This document shows, in pieces, positions 26,834-35,232 of a stretch of DNA of 64,000 bases. Source of the DNA: Streptomyces sp. NRRL F-525. Lineage in GTDB: Bacteria; Actinomycetota; Actinomycetes; Streptomycetales; Streptomycetaceae. The notes beneath the pieces are model-generated. The model searched no databases, had not been told where the DNA came from, and was given only the letters and a program-made list of their open reading frames with translations. Location: NCBI RefSeq assembly GCF_000716605.1, contig NZ_JNXE01000005.1, positions 124,001 to 188,000 of the forward strand, read 5' to 3'. The number at the start of each line of letters is the position of its first letter. Within the stretch, counting starts at the first letter, position 1. A program made the position numbers and the translations under genes.

Positions 26834-27727
26834 CTACGAACTCCCCGCCGATACCCGGTACTTCCCCGGCGTCACCCCGAACTCCCGGCTGAACGCGTGC
26901 GACAGGGCGTACGGGCTGCCGTACCCCGCCTCCCGCGCCACCGTCGCCAGCGAGGCGTCCGTGTCCCGCAGCCGCGTCGCCGCCAACGTCAGCCGCCACC
27001 ACGTCAGATACGCCATCGGCGCCCGCCCCACCAGCGCGGTGAACCGGCGGGCCAGCGTCGCCCGGGACACACCCGCCGCCGCGGCCAGCCGGTCGTTGGT
27101 CCAAGGGGCGGCGGGGTCGGAGTGCAGGGCCCGTAGCGCGGCCGTGGTCACCGGATCGCTCAGCACGGACGGCCAACTCCCCGTCTCCGCCTCGGACATC
27201 CACGCCCGCACCATGTAAATCAGCAGGAGATCCAGCAGACTTGGCAGCGCCAGGCAGGCCCCCGGCCGCCGTTCGTCGAGTTCGTTCGCCAACAGGTCTA
27301 CGGCAGACCGCAGTTCGGGATGACGGCCGACCCGGTTCGGCAGATGGACCACCTCCGGCAGCTCCGCCATCAGGGGATGCGTCCGGCTCCGGTCCAGCCG
27401 GTACTTCCCGCACAGCAACTCGACCTCACGCCCGTCCCCGTCCGGCCGCCGCATCTCCTCGAACGGCACCGCACGCGCCGTGTCCTCGGGCGAGTCCGCC
27501 AGCACGTGTCCCGCCCCGTGCGGCAGCAGTACGACGTCCCCCACGCCCAGCGTCACCGGCTCCCCGCCCGTGTCGGGCACCAGCCAGCAGCCGCCCGCCA
27601 GCACGACATGGAACCCGGCACCCTCGTACGGCGCGAGCCGCGTGCACCAACTGCCGCTCACCCGCAGCCGGTTGGAGGAGGGCCGCCCGGTCCGCACGGC
27701 GGAGATCGCGTCGCTCACCACGTCCAT
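26834..27727 (-). CDS. AraC-family transcriptional regulator with cupin sensor domain
   Basis: 297-residue AraC/XylS regulator. The N-terminal cupin-like sensor (about 1-170) has FHVVLAGGCWLV and VTLGVGDVVLLPHGAGHVLA, the latter with a buried-metal-like HGAGH. The C-terminal pair of helix-turn-helices (about 195-295) shows NDRLAAAAGVSRATLARRF and TVAREAGYGSPYALSHAFSR followed by GVTPGKYR, as in the family. It is divergent from a metallo-hydrolase gene across 102 bp that contains the dyad AATGA-G-TCATT next to the hydrolase -35 box, so it probably activates that gene. The inducer is unknown. Confidence 0.92.
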   Translation of the reverse strand: MDVVSDAISAVRTGRPSSNRLRVSGSWCTRLAPYEGAGFHVVLAGGCWLVPDTGGEPVTLGVGDVVLLPHGAGHVLADSPEDTARAVPFEEMRRPDGDGREVELLCGKYRLDRSRTHPLMAELPEVVHLPNRVGRHPELRSAVDLLANELDERRPGACLALPSLLDLLLIYMVRAWMSEAETGSWPSVLSDPVTTAALRALHSDPAAPWTNDRLAAAAGVSRATLARRFTALVGRAPMAYLTWWRLTLAATRLRDTDASLATVAREAGYGSPYALSHAFSREFGVTPGKYRVSAGSS

Positions 27728-27775
27728 GCGGCCAGGTTACGCCAGGGGAGCAGTGGTGAGCTGTCCGCGCATCCA

Positions 27776-27822
27776 AATGAGTCATTCACGCATTGAGAAG
27801 CTCACTCGCCCCTCCCTAGGCT
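27776..27822 (+). promoter_or_regulatory. Leaderless promoter and operator of the metallo-hydrolase gene
   Basis: -35 TTGAGA (27793-27798), 18-bp spacer, -10 TAGGCT (27817-27822). The start of transcription is expected at the ATG (27830), and there is no ribosome-binding site. The dyad AATGA-G-TCATT (27776-27786) lies six bases upstream of the -35, an activator position suited to the divergent AraC protein. Confidence 0.6.
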
Positions 27823-27829
27823 TGTCCCC

Positions 27830-28723
27830 ATGACCGAGGACAACACACAGACCCTGACCATCGGTGACGTCGAAGTCGTCCGCGTCGTCGAGTGGGCGCG
27901 GCCCTACGCCCCCGCCCGCACCCTCGTCCCGGACCTGCCGCCCGGCGTCTGGCAGGAGCACCGCGACACGCTCGCCCCCGACCACTGGGACCCCGAGACC
28001 GACCGCGCGGTCGTGGCGCTCCAGACCTGGGTGGTGCGCAGCGCCGGGCGCACCGTGCTCGTGGACACCGGGGTAGGCAACGGGCGGGAACGGCCCGGCA
28101 ATCCGCTGTTCCACATGAGCCAGGGCGACCTCCCGGGGCGGCTGGCGCGGGCCGGTGTACGGCCGGAGGACGTCGACGTCGTCGTCAACACGCACATCCA
28201 CGGTGACCACGTCGGCTGGAACACCCATGACGTGGGCGGGAGTTGGGTGCCGCTGTTCCCCAACGCGCGCTACCTCCTCCCTGCCGCCGACGACTTCCAC
28301 TTCGGGCCCGACAACAACTACGGCGGTGCGGTACGGCCCGACGACCGCCTGATCTATGAGGACAGCGTGGCGCCCGTGCACGACGCCGGGTTGGCGACCC
28401 TGTGGGACGGCACGCACCGCGTCGACGAGTACCTGACGTTGGAGTCCGCGCCGGGGCACACCCCGGGTTCGGCCGTGCTCCGGGTCGCCTCCGGCGGTGA
28501 ACGGGCCGTGTTCGTCGGGGACTTGCTGCACAGCCCCGTCCAGATTCCGCATCCGGAGTGCAGCAGTTGCTTCTGCCTCGATGCCCGGCGGGCCGCGGAC
28601 AGCCGTCGCCGTGTGCTCGAACGCGCCGCGGACGAGGGGGAGTTGGTGATCCCGGCCCACTTCGGCGGTACCGGTGTCGCGGAGGTGCGGCGGGTGGGCG
28701 ACACGCTGACGCTCGCGAAGTAG
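27830..28723 (+). CDS. Metallo-beta-lactamase-fold hydrolase
   Basis: 297-residue MBL-fold protein. The metal-binding motif THIHGDHVGW fits HxHxDH. Further ligands appear in APGHTPGS (His), FVGDLLH (Asp) and PAHFGG (His), so a two-metal site looks complete. The family includes lactonases, esterases and glyoxalase-like enzymes; the alkyl/lactone-hydrolase-like layout (APGHTPGS then VGD) suggests hydrolysis of a small ester or lactone, but the substrate is unknown. It is controlled from a leaderless promoter and probably by the divergent AraC regulator. A cysteine cluster ECSSCFC near residue 245 is unusual. Confidence 0.9.
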   Translation: MTEDNTQTLTIGDVEVVRVVEWARPYAPARTLVPDLPPGVWQEHRDTLAPDHWDPETDRAVVALQTWVVRSAGRTVLVDTGVGNGRERPGNPLFHMSQGDLPGRLARAGVRPEDVDVVVNTHIHGDHVGWNTHDVGGSWVPLFPNARYLLPAADDFHFGPDNNYGGAVRPDDRLIYEDSVAPVHDAGLATLWDGTHRVDEYLTLESAPGHTPGSAVLRVASGGERAVFVGDLLHSPVQIPHPECSSCFCLDARRAADSRRRVLERAADEGELVIPAHFGGTGVAEVRRVGDTLTLAK

Positions 28724-28767
28724 GACGCGCGTCGACAAGGCCGTATCCGGCGCGGTACTGATGGGGC

Positions 28768-30282
28768 ATGAGCGAAGTCGGCGAACAGGTGCGCGACGGA
28801 CGTCTGGTCGGCGGTCGCTACCGGCTGCTCGAACGGATCGGGTCCGGCGGCATGGGCACCGTGTGGCGGGCGTTCGACGAACTCGTGGACCGCGAAGTCG
28901 CCGTCAAGCAGCCGCGGTTGCCCGGCGACCCGGAGGACGAGGCGTTCCAGCGCGCCGCCCACCGGCTCTACCGCGAGGCCCGCGCCGCCGCCCGGGTCGA
29001 CCACCCCTCCGCCGTCGCCATCCACGATGTCGTCATCGAGAACGAACTCCCGTGGATCGTCATGGAGTTGGTGCGCGGCGAGTCCCTGCACGAACGGCTC
29101 GGGCGCGGCCCCCTCGCCCCCGCCGACGCCGCCCGCATCGGCCGCGCCGTCCTCGGCGCCCTGTGCGCCGCCCACGCCGTCGGCATAGTGCACCGGGACG
29201 TCAAACCCGCCAACGTCCTCCTCGGCCCGCACGACCGCGTCGTCCTCACCGACTTCGGCATCGCCCACATCCAGGGCGAGGAATCCCTCACCGCCAGCGG
29301 GGAGTTCGTAGGATCGCTCGAATTCATCGCCCCCGAGCGCATGTCCGGCACGGGCGCGGGCCCGGCCTCCGACCTGTGGTCCCTGGGTGTCCTGCTGTAC
29401 GCGGCCGTCGAAGGGGCATCTCCCTTCCGCCGTACGACCGTTGAGTCCACCCTCGGCGCGATCCTCGCCGGTGATCCGCCCGAACCGACCCGCGCGGGGC
29501 CTCTCGGGCCGCTGATCCTGCGGATGCTGGAGCGGGAGCCGGAGGTGCGGCCGGGGGCGGAGGAGGTCGGCGCGGTACTGGACGCGGTGGCCGAGGGGAA
29601 GGGCGTACCGGAACCGCCGATCGCCCTCCAGGACGCGGTGCCCGACGTGGAGCCCGTAGGCGCCGCCACCGCCAACGAGGCAGTCCCGCAAGCCGAGTTG
29701 GAGCCCGCACCTGCACCCGCACCCGCTCCCGCCCCCGGACCCGAGCCCAAGTCCCGCCGCCCCCGCCGCGCTCTCCTCGTCACGCTCGGGGTGCTCCTCC
29801 TGGCGGGCCTGCTCTTCGGCACGTTCGTCGAGAGCGTCCTCGACAAGGACTCCTGGACCGCTCACCGGCGCGAGGGCATGGGCGCGGTCCTCTCCCTCCC
29901 GTCCCAGTACCGGCTGCTCCGGACGCAGACGGCATCCGGCAGCCGTACCGTCACCTACGGCACCGGCGCCCTCCGCGTCCGCCTCACCGCATGGGACAAG
30001 GCCTCCGGCACGCCCCTCGCCGAGGCCCGGTCCTGGGCCGAGGCCACGTCCGACCCCCACTACACCCGCACCAGCTTCCGCGGAAACAAGGACGCGATCC
30101 TGGCCGACACCACCTACGAACAGTCCGGCGTCCCCACCCGCGCCATGGCCCTGATCATCCGCACCGCCGACCACCGCATGTACCAGCTCCGCGTGGACAT
30201 GCCCAAGGGCACGGCGGACGAGAAGAAGGGCACGGCGCTCTTCAAGGGCGCCCGCGCCCGGCTCACCCTCACGGAAAAGTGA
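28768..30282 (+). CDS. Membrane Ser/Thr protein kinase 6
   Basis: 504-residue Hanks-type kinase: GSGGMGTVWRA, VAVKQP, HRDVKPAN, DFGI and FIAPERMSG are intact. An Ala/Pro linker (repeated PAPAP) precedes one membrane segment (LLVTLGVLLLAGLLFGTFV, about 334-352) and a short ectodomain beginning near GMGAVLSLPSQY. It is separated from the five-gene kinase cluster by the AraC/hydrolase pair but is closely similar to kinase 5 (VWRAxDExVDREVAVKxP in both), so it is probably a duplicate. The ATG at 28768 is 44 bp after the hydrolase stop; co-transcription is possible. Confidence 0.93.
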   Translation: MSEVGEQVRDGRLVGGRYRLLERIGSGGMGTVWRAFDELVDREVAVKQPRLPGDPEDEAFQRAAHRLYREARAAARVDHPSAVAIHDVVIENELPWIVMELVRGESLHERLGRGPLAPADAARIGRAVLGALCAAHAVGIVHRDVKPANVLLGPHDRVVLTDFGIAHIQGEESLTASGEFVGSLEFIAPERMSGTGAGPASDLWSLGVLLYAAVEGASPFRRTTVESTLGAILAGDPPEPTRAGPLGPLILRMLEREPEVRPGAEEVGAVLDAVAEGKGVPEPPIALQDAVPDVEPVGAATANEAVPQAELEPAPAPAPAPAPGPEPKSRRPRRALLVTLGVLLLAGLLFGTFVESVLDKDSWTAHRREGMGAVLSLPSQYRLLRTQTASGSRTVTYGTGALRVRLTAWDKASGTPLAEARSWAEATSDPHYTRTSFRGNKDAILADTTYEQSGVPTRAMALIIRTADHRMYQLRVDMPKGTADEKKGTALFKGARARLTLTEK

Positions 30283-30299
30283 TGTTGACGGCCGGTCCG

Positions 30300-30358
30300 G
30301 GGGTGATCATCCCTGTACAACGCCCTGATCAGGGCATTCGTTGCCAGTGATCACTGGC
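30300..30358. promoter_or_regulatory. Three TGATCA-centred palindromes at 22-bp spacing
   Basis: TGATCA occurs at 30304, 30326 and 30348, exactly 22 bp apart. The second lies in a perfect 14-bp palindrome, GCCCTGATCAGGGC (30322-30335); the third in a perfect 16-bp palindrome, GCCAGTGATCACTGGC (30343-30358); the first is imperfect (GGGTGATCATCCC). This is the layout of a cooperative operator on one DNA face, upstream of the semialdehyde dehydrogenase/GMC operon. Confidence 0.7.
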
Positions 30359-30432
30359 GTGATGTGAGCACTGGGTGAATCCCGATTACCGACGGGTACC
30401 CAAACCTCCTCCCGCGGCATACCCTGCCGCAC

Positions 30433-32064
30433 ATGACGGACTCGCAGGCCCCGGAAAAGACCGGCACGGAAACGACGACCGGCACGAACCCCCTCGCACC
30501 GGCCCCCACAGGCGCCCGTACCGCCGCCGACGTGGTCACCCCGGAGCTGATCGCCCAGCTCACGAAGGGTGTGGTCGGCTCCGGCCGGACCGCCAACCAC
30601 TCGCCGTTCACCGGCGAGAAGCTGGCGGATCTGCCCGAGTCCACCCCCGAGGACGTGGCGAAGGCCTTCGACGCGGCCCGCGCCGCGCAGGCGCTGTGGG
30701 CGCAGACGCCGGTACGGCAGCGCGCGGCGGTCCTGCTCCGCTTCCACGACCTCGTTCTCGCCCGCCAGGCCGAGGTCCTCGACCTGATCCAGCTGGAGAC
30801 CGGCAAGGCGCGGCTGCACGCGCACGAGGAGGTGCAGGCCGTCGCGGTAGCGGCCCGCCACTACGGCCGCAAGGCCCCCGCCTACCTCAAGCCGAAGCGG
30901 CACACCGGCGCGGTCCCGACCCTCACCAAGGTCACCGAACTCCGGCATCCGCGCGGGGTAGTTGGGCAGATCGCCCCCTGGAACTACCCGTTCGAACTCT
31001 CCGTCGGTGACGCGCTCCCGGCCTTCGCGGCGGGCAACGCGGTGGTCATGAAGCCCGACACAGAGACCTGCCTGACCGCCCTCTGGGCCCGCGACCTCCT
31101 CATCGAGGCGGGCCTGCCGTCCGACGTCTTCCAGGTCGTCCTCGGCGAGGGCCCGGTCGTCGGCCCCGAGGTCGTCAAGCACGCCGACTACGTCTCCTTC
31201 ACCGGCTCCACGCGCACCGGCCGCGAGGTCGCACAGGCCGCCGCCGCCCGGCTGATCGGTGTCTCCCTCGAACTCGGCGGCAAGAACGCCATGTTGGTCC
31301 TGGAGGACGCCGACATCGAGAAGGCGGCGGCGGGCGCGGTCCGCGCGTGCTTCTCCTCCGCGGGCCAACTCTGCGTCTCCATCGAGCGGTTGTACGTCCA
31401 CGAGTCGATCGCCGACACCTTCCTGGAGCGCTTCGCCGCCCGCACCAAGGCGATGCGCCTGGGCACCTCCCTCGCGTACGGCGCGGACATGGGATCGCTC
31501 GCGGGGGAACGGCAGTTGGAGTCGGTCACCCGCCACGTGGAGGAGGCGGTCGCCAAGGGCGCGAAGGTACTGGCCGGCGGCGTCGCCCGCCCGGACATCG
31601 GCCCGTACTTCTTCGAACCCACCATCCTCGACGGCGTCGAGTCCCCCATGGCCGTCTGCGCCGAGGAGACCTTCGGCCCGGTCGTCTCCGTCTACCGCTT
31701 CTCGACGGAGGACGAGGTGGTCGAGGAGGCCAACTCCACGCCGTACGGCCTCAATTCCTCGGTCTGGACGAAGAGTGGCAGCCGCGGCCGCGCGATCGCC
31801 GCCCGCCTCCACACCGGCACGGTCAACGTCAACGAGGGCTACGCCTCCGCCTACGGCAGCGTCCAGTCCCCCATGGGCGGCATGAAGGACTCCGGCCTGG
31901 GCCGCCGCCACGGCTCCGAGGGCATCCTCAAGTACACCGAGGCCCAAACCATCGCCCAGCAGCGGTTGCTGCCGATGGCCCCCTCACTGGGAATGACCGA
32001 CGAGGCGTACGCGCAGTTCATGAGCAGGAGTCTCCGCGCAATGAAGGCATTCCGGCTCAGGTGA
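30433..32064 (+). CDS. Succinate-semialdehyde dehydrogenase-like aldehyde dehydrogenase
   Basis: 543-residue NAD(P)-dependent aldehyde dehydrogenase of the actinobacterial succinic semialdehyde dehydrogenase type. It oxidises an aldehyde to the acid. The catalytic Glu is in SLELGGKNAM and the catalytic Cys in SSAGQLCVSIERLY. The cofactor region APWNYPFELSVGDALPA and the C-terminal EETFGPVVSVYRF are typical. Succinic semialdehyde, from GABA breakdown, is the likely substrate, but related aldehydes are possible. No clear ribosome site precedes the ATG at 30433. It is followed by the GMC oxidoreductase 75 bp downstream, so alcohol-to-aldehyde-to-acid coupling is conceivable. It lies behind the triple palindrome. 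Confidence 0.9.
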   Translation: MTDSQAPEKTGTETTTGTNPLAPAPTGARTAADVVTPELIAQLTKGVVGSGRTANHSPFTGEKLADLPESTPEDVAKAFDAARAAQALWAQTPVRQRAAVLLRFHDLVLARQAEVLDLIQLETGKARLHAHEEVQAVAVAARHYGRKAPAYLKPKRHTGAVPTLTKVTELRHPRGVVGQIAPWNYPFELSVGDALPAFAAGNAVVMKPDTETCLTALWARDLLIEAGLPSDVFQVVLGEGPVVGPEVVKHADYVSFTGSTRTGREVAQAAAARLIGVSLELGGKNAMLVLEDADIEKAAAGAVRACFSSAGQLCVSIERLYVHESIADTFLERFAARTKAMRLGTSLAYGADMGSLAGERQLESVTRHVEEAVAKGAKVLAGGVARPDIGPYFFEPTILDGVESPMAVCAEETFGPVVSVYRFSTEDEVVEEANSTPYGLNSSVWTKSGSRGRAIAARLHTGTVNVNEGYASAYGSVQSPMGGMKDSGLGRRHGSEGILKYTEAQTIAQQRLLPMAPSLGMTDEAYAQFMSRSLRAMKAFRLR

Positions 32065-32072
32065 GTTGTCTT

Positions 32073-32119
32073 TAGGGGCGCGGGGAACTGCGCGACCAGC
32101 CACACACGACCCGCAGCGA
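32073..32119. repeat. Streptomyces intergenic repeat (GGGGCGCGGGGAACTGCGCG type)
   Basis: The stretch from TTTAGGGGCGCGGGG to ACCCGCAGCG, with the core GGGGCGCGGGGAACTGCGCG, matches a short repeat that I know from many Streptomyces intergenic gaps. It can form a GCGC/GCGC hairpin. It fills the gap between the dehydrogenase and GMC genes. Confidence 0.55.
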
Positions 32120-32139
32120 ATCTCAATGAGGAGAACACG

Positions 32140-33918
32140 TTGTCGCAAGATGCCTACGACTATGACGTCCTCGTCGTCGGTTCCGGCTTCGGCGGTTCAG
32201 TAACCGCCCTCCGCCTGACCGAAAAGGGCTACAGCGTCGGCGTGTTGGAAGCAGGCCGCCGCTTCACCCCGTCAACGCTCCCCAAAAACTCCTGGGACCT
32301 AAAGAACTACCTCTGGGCCCCCAAGCTCAACATGTACGGCATCCAACGCATTCACCTCCTGGGTAACGTCATGGTCCTCGCCGGCGCAGGCGTAGGCGGC
32401 GGCTCCCTGAACTACGCCAACACCCTCTACGTCCCCCCGAAGCCGTTCTTCGAGGACCCCCAGTGGCGCGAAATAACCGACTGGGAGGAGGAGTTGACCC
32501 CGTACTACGACCAGGCCCGCCGCATGCTCGGCGTACGCCTCAACCCGACGATGACCCCGTCGGACGTCCACCTGAAGGCCGCCGCCCAGCGCATGGGCGT
32601 AGGAGACACCTTCCACATGGCCCCCGTCGGCGTCTTCTTCGGCGACGGCAAGGACGCCGAGGGAACAGCGAAGGCCCGCCCAGGCGAACAGGCCGCCGAC
32701 CCGTACTTCGGCGGCGCGGGCCCGACCCGCAAGGCCTGCACCGAGTGCGGCGAGTGCATGACCGGCTGCCGCCACGGCGCCAAGAACACCCTGAACGAGA
32801 ACTACCTCTACCTCGCCGAGAAGGCGGGCGCGAAGGTCCACCCGATGACGACGGTCGTGTCGGTCACGGACGACTCCCAGGGCGGCTACGCGATAGCCAC
32901 CCTGCCCACGGACGCGCGCCGCACGTCACAGGGCAGGACCTTCAAGGCCCGCCGAGTCGTCCTCGCGGCCGGCACCTACGGCACCCAGACCCTCCTGCAC
33001 CGTATGAAGACGGGCGGCCAACTGCCGTATCTCTCCGAGAAGTTGGGCGAGCTGACCCGCACCAACTCCGAGGCGCTGGTCGGCGCGCAGACGAACAACC
33101 GCCGTTACCGCAAGGCGACCGGCACCCGCCAGGTCGACTTCACGCGCGGGGTGGCCATCACGTCCTCGATCCACCCCGACGAGAACACCCACATCGAACC
33201 GGTCCGCTACGGCAAGGGCTCCAACTCGATGGGCGGCCTCTCCATCCTCCAAGTCCCGTACGCGGAGGGCTCGTCGAGGGCGCTGGGCTGGCTGGCGAAC
33301 GCGGCGAAGCACCCTCTCCTGGTCCTGCGTTCGCTCTCCAACCGCCGCTGGTCGGAGCGGACCATCATCGGCCTGGTGATGCAGTCGCTGGACAACTCCC
33401 TGACGACGTACCTGAAACCGGACGGCGTGGGGAAAGGGCTGCTGACGGCCCGTCAGGGACACGGCGCCCCCAACCCCAAGCAGATAAAGGCGGCTTCGGA
33501 GGGCGCGGCCGCGATCGCCGCCGAGATCAACGGCTTCGCGGGCTCGAACGTCGGTGAACTCATGGGCACCCCGCTCACCGCCCACTTCCTCGGCGGCTGT
33601 CCCATCGGCGCCTCCCGCGAGACCGGCGTGATCGACCCGTACCACCGCCTCTACGGCCACGCCGGGATCTCGGTCGTCGACGGTTCGGCGGTCTCCGCGA
33701 ACCTCGGCGTCAACCCGTCCCTGACCATCACGGCACAGGCCGAGCGCGCGATGTCGTACTGGCCCAACAAGGGCGAGCCGGACCCGCGCCCGGAGCAAGG
33801 GCTGTCGTACGAACGCCTGAAGCCGGTGGAGCCGCGTCGACCGGCGGTCCCGGAGGGCGCGTTCGGCGCGCTGAAGCTGCCGTTCCTGGGAATGCCGACG
33901 GTGCCACCGAAGTCGTAG
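32140..33918 (+). CDS. GMC-family oxidoreductase (cholesterol oxidase-like) with a ferredoxin-type Cys motif
   Basis: 592-residue FAD enzyme of the GMC/cholesterol-oxidase group. The FAD motif VLVVGSGFGGSVTALRL is at residues 9-25, GVGGGSLNYAN follows, and the C-terminal FAD/active-site region HAGISVVDGSAVSANLGVNP is present. An insert near residues 205-220 reads CTECGECMTGC, a CX2CX2CX3C pattern like one 4Fe-4S ferredoxin cluster site. The same type of motif is known from mycobacterial ChoD, whose gene lies next to guaB3. The start is TTG at 32140 with GAGGAG seven bases upstream. The alcohol or sterol substrate is not known. Confidence 0.9.
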   Translation: MSQDAYDYDVLVVGSGFGGSVTALRLTEKGYSVGVLEAGRRFTPSTLPKNSWDLKNYLWAPKLNMYGIQRIHLLGNVMVLAGAGVGGGSLNYANTLYVPPKPFFEDPQWREITDWEEELTPYYDQARRMLGVRLNPTMTPSDVHLKAAAQRMGVGDTFHMAPVGVFFGDGKDAEGTAKARPGEQAADPYFGGAGPTRKACTECGECMTGCRHGAKNTLNENYLYLAEKAGAKVHPMTTVVSVTDDSQGGYAIATLPTDARRTSQGRTFKARRVVLAAGTYGTQTLLHRMKTGGQLPYLSEKLGELTRTNSEALVGAQTNNRRYRKATGTRQVDFTRGVAITSSIHPDENTHIEPVRYGKGSNSMGGLSILQVPYAEGSSRALGWLANAAKHPLLVLRSLSNRRWSERTIIGLVMQSLDNSLTTYLKPDGVGKGLLTARQGHGAPNPKQIKAASEGAAAIAAEINGFAGSNVGELMGTPLTAHFLGGCPIGASRETGVIDPYHRLYGHAGISVVDGSAVSANLGVNPSLTITAQAERAMSYWPNKGEPDPRPEQGLSYERLKPVEPRRPAVPEGAFGALKLPFLGMPTVPPKS

Positions 33919-33957
33919 ACGATCAGCGGTACTTGACGTAGTAGCCGGTACAGACAG

Positions 33958-33991
33958 AAGGACCTGCGCCCCCCTCCGAGCGCAGGTCCTT
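33958..33991. terminator. Bidirectional terminator between GMC oxidase and LAETG protein
   Basis: A 12-bp perfect stem (33958-33969 with 33980-33991) lies between two convergent genes and should end both transcripts. Confidence 0.8.
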
Positions 33992-34012
33992 CCTCGTGCG
34001 GCGAGCTACGTG

Positions 34013-35023
34013 TTACGCGCTCGCGCCGCTCTTGCGCCGACGGACCATGACCACCGCGGCGGCACCCGCGACGACGGCCGCGCCGCCGACGAGGCCGATC
34101 ACCGGGAGCGCGGAACTGGAGCCGGTCTCGGCGAGGTTGCCGGTCGGGAGGTCGGAGACCTGGCCCTGCGGCTTCTTCACCGAGGTGTCCTTGTCACCGG
34201 TGCTCGGGGTGGCGGTGCCCGGGTCGGTGTTCGAGGAACCGGCCTTCAGGACCTCGAAGTCGTACTGGGCCCAGCCCTCGGCGATGCAGTCCTGGCCCTT
34301 GATGTTGTCGAGGTAGGCGCCGGAACCGAAGGAGTAGGCGTCGCCGGCCGGGGCCTTCGCGCTGATGCTGACGCGCAGGTCGACGGACTCGCTCTTCCCG
34401 GACTTCAGCTCGTCGACGTAGAAGAAGTAGTCACCGGCCCACTCGTCGTTCCCGATGCGGTCCCACTTGCCGGTCTCGGGGTTCTTGAACTCCAGGTCCA
34501 CGTACGGGCTCAGGAACTTCGACTCGTCGAGCTCGTAGTTCTCGACCTCGGCGTAGAAGGCGACGCCGTCGACCGTGGTCTTCGACTTGTTGGTGACGGT
34601 CAGCTTGAAGCCGTGGAAGCCGTCGCCCGCGACGATCTTGCCCGGCAGGCCCTTGATGTCCGCGGACACCTTGGCGGTGGAGAAGTCCTCGTCCAGGTCC
34701 TCGCAGAACGGCACGTCCGGGTCGGTCGGCTCCCCGGTCGGCTCGGCCGAGGTGGACGGCGTGGCCGAGGTGGAGGCGCTGTCGCTCGCCGAGGGGGAGG
34801 TCGAGTCGCTCGGCAGGGTGCTGCCGGTCGGCGACGCGGAGTCGGAGTCGGACGGCGTCGGGGAGACCGAGTCCGACGGCGAAGCGGAGACGGACTCGCT
34901 CGCGCTGTCGCTCGGGGTCGGCGACGCCGAGTCCTCCGCGAACGCGGCGGGCGCGGAGAGCAGGGCGAGCGGAGCGATGACGGCCGTCGCGGCCGCCGCG
35001 GCCATGGCACGGCGCAGCTTCAT
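34013..35023 (-). CDS. Sortase-anchored (LAETG) cell-surface protein
   Basis: 336 residues. The signal peptide (MKLRRAMAAAAATAVIAPLA, cleavage near AAFA-ED) is followed by a Ser/Thr/Pro/Asp-rich stalk of SDS and SPSDS repeats (about 30-105) and a compact domain with two Cys (FCEDLDEDF and GQDCIAEG) of unknown fold. The C-terminal sorting signal is LAETG, a hydrophobic segment and MVRRRK. LAxTG is the motif cut by class E sortases of Streptomyces, so it is probably linked covalently to peptidoglycan. The ATG at 35023 has GAGGA upstream; a longer frame to 35113 would spoil the signal peptide. It is divergent from the next gene. Confidence 0.88.
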   Translation of the reverse strand: MKLRRAMAAAAATAVIAPLALLSAPAAFAEDSASPTPSDSASESVSASPSDSVSPTPSDSDSASPTGSTLPSDSTSPSASDSASTSATPSTSAEPTGEPTDPDVPFCEDLDEDFSTAKVSADIKGLPGKIVAGDGFHGFKLTVTNKSKTTVDGVAFYAEVENYELDESKFLSPYVDLEFKNPETGKWDRIGNDEWAGDYFFYVDELKSGKSESVDLRVSISAKAPAGDAYSFGSGAYLDNIKGQDCIAEGWAQYDFEVLKAGSSNTDPGTATPSTGDKDTSVKKPQGQVSDLPTGNLAETGSSSALPVIGLVGGAAVVAGAAAVVMVRRRKSGASA

Positions 35024-35232
35024 GAAGTCCTCAAGAAGTCCGGTGTGCTGCGGCAGCGCAGCACGCTGGGCGGAGGGCTCCGCGTGTGGGGCGCGGGTGT
35101 GGCCCTTGGTCATGCAGGTGAGACCCGGGAAACCTGAGAACGGTTGTGCCTATCCTCACAGGATTCTTATGTGGGCTGTGTCACACCCAAGTTCTTCTTG
35201 TGAACAGGCTTTCGGGCGCCTACAACTACCAG

